A stretch of 5,027 nucleotides of DNA from an uncultured Bacillota bacterium. GTDB lineage: Bacteria; Bacillota_I; Bacilli_A; RF39; UBA660. Below, piece by piece: positions 1 to 4,519 of the stretch. The notes beneath the pieces were generated by a model. It was not told the DNA's origin and ran no database searches. It worked only from the letters and a program-made list of their open reading frames with translations. Both the position numbers and the translations under genes were made by a program. The stretch is from assembly GCA_947165195.1 (NCBI GenBank), contig CAMUZJ010000076.1, positions 1 to 5,027 of the forward strand. Direction: 5' to 3'. Every line of letters starts with the position of its first letter. Position 1 is the stretch's first letter.

Positions 1-1
1 T

Positions 2-271
2 AAAGATATTATTCAAAATGGAAAGGTAGTAGTAGATTTTTTTGCTACATGGTGTGGTCCTTGTAAGATGCAGGCTCCAGTACTTGAAGAAGTAGAAAAG
101 GAACATGAAGAAATTACTTTTTTAAAAGTAGATGTCGATGAATTTATGGATATAGCACAAGAATATGGAATTATGTCTATTCCTACGATAAAGTTATTTG
201 AAAATGGTACGGAAGTAAGAACAAATGTAGGTTTTATGGATAAATCTATGGTAGAAGACTTTATTAAATAA
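2..271 (+). CDS. trxA: Thioredoxin, 5'-truncated by the window edge
   Basis: This is the C-terminal 89 residues of a thioredoxin, a small cytoplasmic dithiol oxidoreductase that reduces protein disulfides and is itself reduced by thioredoxin reductase. The open frame enters from the left edge, so about 12-18 N-terminal residues and the start codon are missing compared with a usual length of about 105. Seen directly: the strand motif VVVDFFATWCGPCK with the redox pair CGPC (Cys codons at 53-55 and 62-64), the KVDVDE strand, and the cis-proline motif SIPT (Pro codon 182-184) that packs against the active site. The frame closes at TAA 269-271. An internal ATG at 68 lies after the active site and is not the start. 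Its last codons form half of a terminator hairpin, so this gene probably ends its transcript. Family assignment is secure; the choice between trxA and a paralogue is not. Confidence 0.95.
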   Translation, partial: KDIIQNGKVVVDFFATWCGPCKMQAPVLEEVEKEHEEITFLKVDVDEFMDIAQEYGIMSIPTIKLFENGTEVRTNVGFMDKSMVEDFIK

Positions 272-285
272 GGTCTTTTTCTTTT
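254..285 (+). terminator. Intrinsic terminator overlapping the thioredoxin stop codon
   Basis: The arms AAGACTTT (255-262) and AATAAGGTCTT (267-277) pair as an 8-bp stem (255-262 with 270-277) with one T-G wobble (260 with 272) and a loop of about 7 bases. A T-rich tail follows (276-285, TTTTTCTTTT). The 5' arm is coding sequence and the stop codon lies in the loop and 3' arm. The stem is AT-rich, so it may be of moderate strength. Confidence 0.6.
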
Positions 286-298
286 CTTCAAAAATTGA

Positions 299-304
299 TA
301 TACT
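299..304 (+). promoter_or_regulatory. Probable -10 element of the ppdK promoter
   Basis: TATACT matches the sigma-70/sigma-A -10 consensus at 5 of 6 bases and sits 28 bases before the ppdK start codon. This would give a transcript start near 311 and a leader of about 20 bases. The -35 position 17 bases upstream falls in the T-rich tail of the thioredoxin terminator (276-281) and matches poorly. A TTGATA at 295-300 resembles a -35 box but has no -10 at workable spacing. Confidence 0.4.
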
Positions 305-317
305 ATTTTTGTAGGAT

Positions 318-325
318 AGAGGAGG
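318..325 (+). promoter_or_regulatory. Strong ribosome binding site of ppdK
   Basis: AGAGGAGG contains a near-perfect Shine-Dalgarno core (AGGAGG, 320-325) with 6 bases before ATG 332. It fixes the ppdK start and suggests high translation, as expected of a central metabolic enzyme. Confidence 0.85.
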
Positions 326-331
326 CAATTT

Positions 332-2965
332 ATGAAATACGTTTATTTGTTTACAGAAGGTAATAAAGATATGCGTAGTATTTTAGGAGGAAAAGGAGCT
401 AATTTAGCAGAAATGACTTCATTAGGATTACCTGTTCCTAGGGGGTTTACTGTTACGACAGAAGCTTGTAACAAGTATTATCAAGATAGTAAAAACTTAA
501 GTGAAGAGATTACTTCTCAGATTTTAGGTAGTATTCAAGAATTAGAGAAAATGACTGGAAAAGAATTTGGTAATCGTGATAATCCACTACTTGTATCCGT
601 TCGAAGTGGAGCTCCTGCTTCTATGCCTGGAATGATGGATACGATTTTAAATTTAGGAATGAATGATGTAGTAGCAGAGGGATTTGTTCATTTAACACAT
701 AATCCTAGATTTGTGTATGATTCTTATAGAAGATTTATTCAGATGTATGCAGATGTTGTAAAAGAACTTCCTAAAGAGTCTTTTGAAGGGTTATTTGATA
801 AGATTAAGGAAGAAAAAAAAGTATCTCTTGATACAGAACTTAGTGCCGATGATTTAAAAGAAATTGTCTACATTTATAAGTCAGAGTATTTAAAAATATC
901 TGGAGAAGAGTTTCCGCAAGAAGCAAAAGTACAATTACTAGAAGCTGTTAAAGCAGTCTTTAGAAGTTGGAATAATGATCGGGCAATTACTTATCGAAAG
1001 TTAAATGATATTCCACAGGAGTGGGGAACTGCTGTTAATGTTCAAGAAATGGTCTATGGTAATAGAGGAGAAAATTCTGGAACAGGTGTTGCTTTTACTA
1101 GAAATCCAGCAACAGGAGAAAATGAGTTATATGGCGAATATTTAATGAATGCGCAAGGAGAAGATGTGGTGGCTGGTATTCGTACTCCTCAAAGTATTGA
1201 TACTTTAAAAAATGTTATGCCACATTGCTATGAAGAATTTAAAAGAATTTGTTCTATATTAGAAGAACATTATCGGGATATGCAAGATATGGAGTTTACG
1301 ATTGAGAATGGCAAACTATTTATGTTACAGACAAGAAATGGGAAACGTACGGCTCGTGCTGCCATAAAGATTGCTGTTGATATGGTAAATTCAAATATGA
1401 TTACCAAAGAAGAAGCTTTAATGAGGATTGATGCTACTCAATTAGATCAGTTATTACATCCAAATTTTGATGAAGAAAGTTTAAAAAATAGTAGGGTAAT
1501 TGCTAAAGGTCTAGCAGCCTCCCCTGGAGCAGCTACTGGAAAGCTTTGTTTTACAGCTGAAGATGTTGTCAAATTTTATGAATCTGGTGAAAAAGACTTA
1601 ATACTAGCTAGATGCGAAACTTCTCCTGAGGATATAGAGGGTATGAATTATGCACATGGAGTATTAACAGTAAGAGGTGGAATGACTTCTCATGCAGCAG
1701 TTGTAGCTCGTGGAATGGGAACTTGTTGTGTATCTGGTTGTAGTGATATTGTAGTAGATTCTTCTAATAAGACATTAACAACTAGTGATGGTAGTGTTTA
1801 TCATGAAGGGGATTATATTAGTTTAGATGGCTCTACTGGTCTCGTTTATGAAGGACAAATCAAAACTCTTCCTCCAAAAATTTCAGGAGACTTTCAAACA
1901 ATTATGGACTGGGCAGATAAAAGAGCAGTACTCGAAGTAAGATGTAATGCAGATACTCCAAAAGATGCTAGACAAGCTAGAGAGTTTGGTGCCAAAGGAA
2001 TAGGGCTTTGTCGTACAGAACATATGTTTTTTGAAGAGGAGAGAATTTTTCATTTTAGAAAAATGATTTTAGCGGACACTTTAGAAAAAAGAGAAGAAGC
2101 GTTAAGTAAAATCTTACCTTATCAGAAAAAAGATTTTGAAGGGTTATTTAAAGAAATGGATGGCTATACTGTAACGATTCGATACTTAGATCCGCCTCTA
2201 CATGAGTTTTTACCTCATACAGAAGAAGAAATAGCTACTTTAGCTACTTCACTAGATTTATCTGTTGAAGAGATAAAGGAAAGAATAGATTCTTTAAAAG
2301 AATTTAATCCGATGATGGGTCACCGTGGATGTAGACTAGCGATTACTTATCCAGAAATAGCTAGAATGCAAACTCGAGCTGTTATAGAAGCTGCACTTTC
2401 CGTTAGTAGAGAGGGAGTAGTTGCTAAACCTGAGATTATGGTACCATTAGTAGGTAGTTTAAAAGAATTTACTTATATGAAAGAGATTATTGAAGAGGAA
2501 GCTAGTAAGGTAATGGAAGAGCAAGGCATGTATATTCGCTATGAAGTAGGTACAATGATTGAAGTTCCACGAGCTACTTTAATTTCTGATAAAATAGCTA
2601 AAGAGGCAGAATTTTTTAGTTATGGAACGAATGATTTAACACAAATGACTTATGGTTTTTCTAGAGATGATGCTTCTAAATTCTTAAAAGATTATTATGA
2701 TAAAGGAATACTAGAAAGTGACCCTTTCGCATCGATTGATCAAGAAGGTGTTGGAGAGTTGGTTGAGCGAAGTGTAATGCTTGCTAAAAAAGCTCGACCT
2801 AGTATTCATTTAGGTATATGTGGAGAACATGGAGGAGATCCAAAAAGTATAGACTTCTGTCATAGAATAGGACTAACTTATGTATCTTGTTCTCCTTATA
2901 GAGTACCTGTTGCTAGGCTTTCAGTCGCGCAAGCCGCAATCAAAGCTGGGGCGAATAAGAATTAA
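332..2965 (+). CDS. ppdK: Pyruvate, phosphate dikinase
   Basis: A complete 877-residue enzyme, very close in length to the well-studied Clostridium symbiosum PPDK (about 874). It catalyses ATP + pyruvate + phosphate <=> AMP + PEP + diphosphate in the cytoplasm. In many anaerobes it works as a diphosphate-saving glycolytic or gluconeogenic replacement for, or partner of, pyruvate kinase. Domains seen in order: N-terminal ATP-grasp nucleotide-binding region (about 1-340, with GGKGANLAEM at 19-28, VSVRSGAPASMPGMMDT near 88-104 and MLQTRNGKRT at 331-340); the swivelling phosphohistidine domain (about 390-510) with GGMTSHAAVVARGMG and catalytic His454; and the C-terminal PEP/pyruvate TIM barrel (about 520-870) with GLCRTEHMFF (Arg561), IRYLDPPLHE (Arg617), GTMIEVPRA (Glu744), SYGTNDLTQMTYGFSRDD (Asn767) and GICGEHGGDP (general acid Cys830). 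All the catalytic residues I can place are present, so the enzyme should be active. Start ATG 332 follows a strong ribosome binding site. The gene appears to be transcribed alone, between two terminators. The last codons (2921-2953) are unusually GC-rich. Confidence 0.98.
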   Translation: MKYVYLFTEGNKDMRSILGGKGANLAEMTSLGLPVPRGFTVTTEACNKYYQDSKNLSEEITSQILGSIQELEKMTGKEFGNRDNPLLVSVRSGAPASMPGMMDTILNLGMNDVVAEGFVHLTHNPRFVYDSYRRFIQMYADVVKELPKESFEGLFDKIKEEKKVSLDTELSADDLKEIVYIYKSEYLKISGEEFPQEAKVQLLEAVKAVFRSWNNDRAITYRKLNDIPQEWGTAVNVQEMVYGNRGENSGTGVAFTRNPATGENELYGEYLMNAQGEDVVAGIRTPQSIDTLKNVMPHCYEEFKRICSILEEHYRDMQDMEFTIENGKLFMLQTRNGKRTARAAIKIAVDMVNSNMITKEEALMRIDATQLDQLLHPNFDEESLKNSRVIAKGLAASPGAATGKLCFTAEDVVKFYESGEKDLILARCETSPEDIEGMNYAHGVLTVRGGMTSHAAVVARGMGTCCVSGCSDIVVDSSNKTLTTSDGSVYHEGDYISLDGSTGLVYEGQIKTLPPKISGDFQTIMDWADKRAVLEVRCNADTPKDARQAREFGAKGIGLCRTEHMFFEEERIFHFRKMILADTLEKREEALSKILPYQKKDFEGLFKEMDGYTVTIRYLDPPLHEFLPHTEEEIATLATSLDLSVEEIKERIDSLKEFNPMMGHRGCRLAITYPEIARMQTRAVIEAALSVSREGVVAKPEIMVPLVGSLKEFTYMKEIIEEEASKVMEEQGMYIRYEVGTMIEVPRATLISDKIAKEAEFFSYGTNDLTQMTYGFSRDDASKFLKDYYDKGILESDPFASIDQEGVGELVERSVMLAKKARPSIHLGICGEHGGDPKSIDFCHRIGLTYVSCSPYRVPVARLSVAQAAIKAGANKN

Positions 2966-2974
2966 TTAGTTTAA

Positions 2975-3028
2975 CCTTTATTTACCTAAGTTCTAAGGAA
3001 TACTAAGTATTTTGAAGAACTTTAAAGG
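2975..3028 (+). other. Long imperfect stem-loop downstream of ppdK
   Basis: Nested inverted repeats share one axis. CCTTTA (2975-2980) pairs with TAAAGG (3023-3028), AAGTTCT (2988-2994) with AGAACTT (3016-3022), and AATAC (2999-3003) with GTATT (3007-3011) around a TAA loop. The 5' side has a 7-base bulge (2981-2987). Between the middle and inner stems, AAGG faces TTGA, giving two mismatches and two G-T wobbles. There is no T-run after it, so it is not a classical terminator. It may stabilise the ppdK mRNA 3' end, bind a protein, or be a DNA site near an element junction. I know no family for it. Confidence 0.6.
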
Positions 3029-3050
3029 CATATAGAAAACTATTTATACA
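3021..3050 (+). promoter_or_regulatory. Possible promoter upstream of the terminator
   Basis: TTTAAA (3021-3026, 4 of 6 to TTGACA) and TATACA (3045-3050, 4 of 6 to TATAAT) are 18 bases apart. Transcription would begin near 3057, so the RNA would open with the terminator hairpin. It is the best-spaced candidate in the gap for driving the downstream genes, but AT-rich sequence gives such matches by chance. Confidence 0.25.
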
Positions 3051-3055
3051 AATAT

Positions 3056-3103
3056 AAAAGACTAAGATGACAATGAAAATGTCGCATATCTTAGTCTTTT
3101 TTT
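3056..3103 (+). terminator. Strong intrinsic terminator between ppdK and the regulator gene
   Basis: A perfect 13-bp stem, AAAAGACTAAGAT (3056-3068) with ATCTTAGTCTTTT (3088-3100), runs into a T-run ending at 3103. Inside it a second short helix, GACA (3069-3072) with TGTC (3080-3083), is possible around ATGAAAA, leaving GCAT unpaired. This probably ends ppdK transcription. It lies only 34 bases before the regulator start codon, so it would also stop or attenuate any transcript begun upstream of it. The short A-run on its left side makes it a weak terminator at most for the opposite strand. Confidence 0.85.
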
Positions 3104-3124
3104 AGTTTTATGCGATAGGGAAAT

Positions 3125-3129
3125 GGAGG
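3125..3129 (+). promoter_or_regulatory. Ribosome binding site that decides the XRE gene start
   Basis: GGAGG ends 8 bases before ATG 3138 and is ideally placed for it. An in-frame ATG at 3123 overlaps this site and has no good Shine-Dalgarno of its own, so ATG 3138 is the likely start. Confidence 0.8.
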
Positions 3130-3137
3130 AAAAAAAT

Positions 3138-3611
3138 ATGCAAATTTTATATTTAAAACCAGAATTATATGATTTATCACAAGGTTCAAGAATTGCGTTT
3201 GCTAGACAGTTCAGATTTATGACTCAAGATAATGTATCAGAGAAACTTGGATTAAAAGGTGAATGTAAAAGAAGAACTATGACAAGATATGAAAAAGGAA
3301 ATAGATCACCTAAAGAAGATAGAACACATGAAATAGCTAAGATATTAAATGTTAGCTATAATGCTTTAAAAGAATATGATTTTAAAAATCCAATTGATTT
3401 ATTTTATACATTACTATGGTTAGAAGAATATATTCCTAGATATCAAATTGATATTTCAAAAATTCCTAATATTAAAGAAAAACATATTTATAGTTTTAAG
3501 AAATTTGTTAATGATTGGGAATTAATGAGAGAAAAAAGAAACAAAAGAGAAATATCTTATGAGGAATATATAGAATGGAAATTAACCTATGAGGTGAAAG
3601 ACTATGAATAG
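3138..3611 (+). CDS. XRE-family helix-turn-helix transcriptional regulator
   Basis: A 157-residue protein with one Cro/C1-type helix-turn-helix near its N-terminus (about residues 14-82 from ATG 3138). Seen directly: RIAFARQFRFMTQDNVSEKL (helices 1-2), a recognition region with a few extra residues (GLKGECKRRTMTRYEKGNRS), then PKEDRTHEIAKILNVS, the usual pattern ending in Ala-Lys-x-Leu-x-Val-Ser. The remainder (YDFKNPIDLFYTLLWLEEYI and onward) is helical, charged and of unknown role, perhaps for dimerisation. The SQGSRIAFARQFRFMTQ opening and the NPIDLFYTLLWLEE segment resemble regulators recalled from Tn1549-like conjugative elements; I could not check this by search. The gene overlaps parB by 8 bases, so the two are translationally coupled. 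A role as repressor of its own operon or of element functions is inference. All 12 Arg codons are AGA, unlike ppdK. Confidence 0.85.
   Translation: MQILYLKPELYDLSQGSRIAFARQFRFMTQDNVSEKLGLKGECKRRTMTRYEKGNRSPKEDRTHEIAKILNVSYNALKEYDFKNPIDLFYTLLWLEEYIPRYQIDISKIPNIKEKHIYSFKKFVNDWELMREKRNKREISYEEYIEWKLTYEVKDYE
3591..3596 (+). promoter_or_regulatory. Ribosome binding site of the parB-like gene inside the XRE gene
   Basis: GAGGTG lies within the last codons of the regulator gene, 7 bases before ATG 3604. It supports that start and the 8-base overlap with the upstream frame, whose TAG is at 3609-3611. Confidence 0.75.
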
Positions 3612-4464
3612 TATAAAAAGAATAAAATTAGAAAGTATTATAGATTTTGAAAAGCATCCTTTTAAAGTTAATAATGATGAATCATTAAAAGAATTATCTA
3701 ACAGTATAAAAGAAAACGGATTATTAAATCCATTAATAGTAAGGCAAAAAGAAGATGGTAGATATGAGTTAATATCTGGTCATAGAAGAAAACTAGCTAT
3801 GGAATTAGCTGGAATTAAAGAAGCAGATGCTATTGTTAAAGAATTATCTAATGATCAAGCTGTCATTGAAATGGTTGATTCAAATATACAAAGAGAAAAA
3901 GTATTACCTTCAGAGAAAGCATTTGCATATAAAATGAAATATGAATCTCTTAAAAACCAGGGAAAGAAAGTGACAGGACCTGAGGTCCAAAAAACTGAAG
4001 AAGATTCAGATAGAAATATAAGAAGGTATATTAGACTTACAAATTTAATTCCTGAATTACTTCAACTTGTTGATGACACTGTTTTAAAAGATAAAAGAAA
4101 TACTTTAACTATGGGAATTAAGCCTGCTGTAGAGTTATCTTATTTAACAAAGGAAGAACAAAAATTAGTATATATGGGAATTACTTATGAAGATTTAACA
4201 CCAAGTCATGGACAAGCAAAACAAATAAGACAACTTTCAAAAGAAAAAAAATTAACTTTTGATTCTTTAGAAAATATTTTGTGTGAAGAAAAAGGTAATC
4301 AAAAAGAGCAAATATCATTTAATAAAGAAAAAATTGAAAAGTCATTACCTAGTGAGCTTTTAAAAAGAGATAAAAGATATATAGAACAATATATTATTAA
4401 GGCAATAGAATATTACAGAAGAGTTGAACTTGAAAGGGGTGATGCTTATGATTTAGATATGTAG
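3604..4464 (+). CDS. ParB/Spo0J-like DNA-binding partition protein
   Basis: A 286-residue ParB-family protein. Classical ParB proteins bind a parS palindrome, use CTP to form a sliding clamp, and with ParA segregate plasmids or chromosomes; on conjugative elements they may act in maintenance or regulation. Seen directly: ParB N-domain (about 1-100) with SLKELSNSIKENGLLNPLIV, the nucleotide-binding box YELISGHRRKLA (about 54-65; GHRR replaces the classical GERR), and SNIQREKVLPSEKAFAYKMK (93-112), which matches the ENxQR-type box. A central helix-turn-helix-like region follows (about 122-150, ending DRNIRRYIRLTNLIPELLQL), then a charged helical C-terminal tail (about 237-275). That tail recalls ParB-like proteins of gut integrative elements, from memory only. 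It is coupled to the XRE gene, and no ParA gene is in view. A perfect palindrome lies within the gene and another just after it. Arg codons are AGA or AGG. It could be a ParB-type regulator rather than a true partition factor. Confidence 0.88.
   Translation: MNSIKRIKLESIIDFEKHPFKVNNDESLKELSNSIKENGLLNPLIVRQKEDGRYELISGHRRKLAMELAGIKEADAIVKELSNDQAVIEMVDSNIQREKVLPSEKAFAYKMKYESLKNQGKKVTGPEVQKTEEDSDRNIRRYIRLTNLIPELLQLVDDTVLKDKRNTLTMGIKPAVELSYLTKEEQKLVYMGITYEDLTPSHGQAKQIRQLSKEKKLTFDSLENILCEEKGNQKEQISFNKEKIEKSLPSELLKRDKRYIEQYIIKAIEYYRRVELERGDAYDLDM
3976..3988. repeat. GC-rich 13-base palindrome inside the parB-like gene
   Basis: GGACCT-G-AGGTCC is a perfect inverted repeat around one central base, in the codons for Gly125 to Gln129 near the start of the helix-turn-helix region. 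It stands out in very AT-rich coding sequence. It may be a protein-binding site or chance. Confidence 0.45.
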
Positions 4465-4470
4465 CACCCT

Positions 4471-4486
4471 ATAACAAATTTGTTAT
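4471..4486. promoter_or_regulatory. Perfect 16-base palindrome between parB and the lipoprotein gene
   Basis: ATAACAAATTTGTTAT is fully self-complementary with no spacer and begins 6 bases after the parB stop codon. The symmetry and size suit an operator for a dimeric regulator such as the XRE protein, or a site for the ParB-like protein. As RNA it could form only a weak 6-bp hairpin without a T-run, so it is not a convincing terminator. The function is inferred. Confidence 0.5.
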
Positions 4487-4487
4487 T

Positions 4488-4493
4488 TATGAT
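4488..4493 (+). promoter_or_regulatory. Possible -10 element for the lipoprotein gene
   Basis: TATGAT matches TATAAT at 5 of 6 bases and lies just right of the 16-base palindrome, 26 bases before ATG 4520. No acceptable -35 is found 16-18 bases upstream. If real, a protein on the palindrome would block it. Confidence 0.25.
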
Positions 4494-4519
4494 AAAGTAA
4501 TAGTAAGAGGTGAAATGGA

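Noticed and set aside
13..291. 92-codon open frame on the minus strand
   Set aside because: It is antisense to the clear thioredoxin gene, has no recognisable domain, and its Ser/Thr-rich product is what reverse-read AT-rich coding sequence gives.
812..820. Run of eight A in ppdK as a frameshift or slippage site (a similar run lies at 4244-4251 in parB)
   Set aside because: Both frames stay intact across the runs and encode expected residues; A-runs are common in DNA of this composition.
3002..3095. Antiterminator pairing of ACTAAG (3002-3007) with CTTAGT (3090-3095)
   Set aside because: Six base pairs over a long distance cannot compete with the local 13-bp terminator stem, and the first segment is already in its own hairpin.
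2975..3103. CRISPR array or dif-type Xer site in the ppdK downstream gap
   Set aside because: There are no regularly spaced repeats of CRISPR length, and I see no match to the Firmicutes dif pattern.
3067..3105. 12-codon frame beginning MTMKMSHI inside the terminator, a possible leader peptide
   Set aside because: It has no ribosome binding site, and it lies within the terminator stem, so it is probably chance.
3123..3137. Upstream ATG for the XRE gene (five extra residues)
   Set aside because: This ATG overlaps the GGAGG that serves ATG 3138 and has only a weak TAGGG before it.
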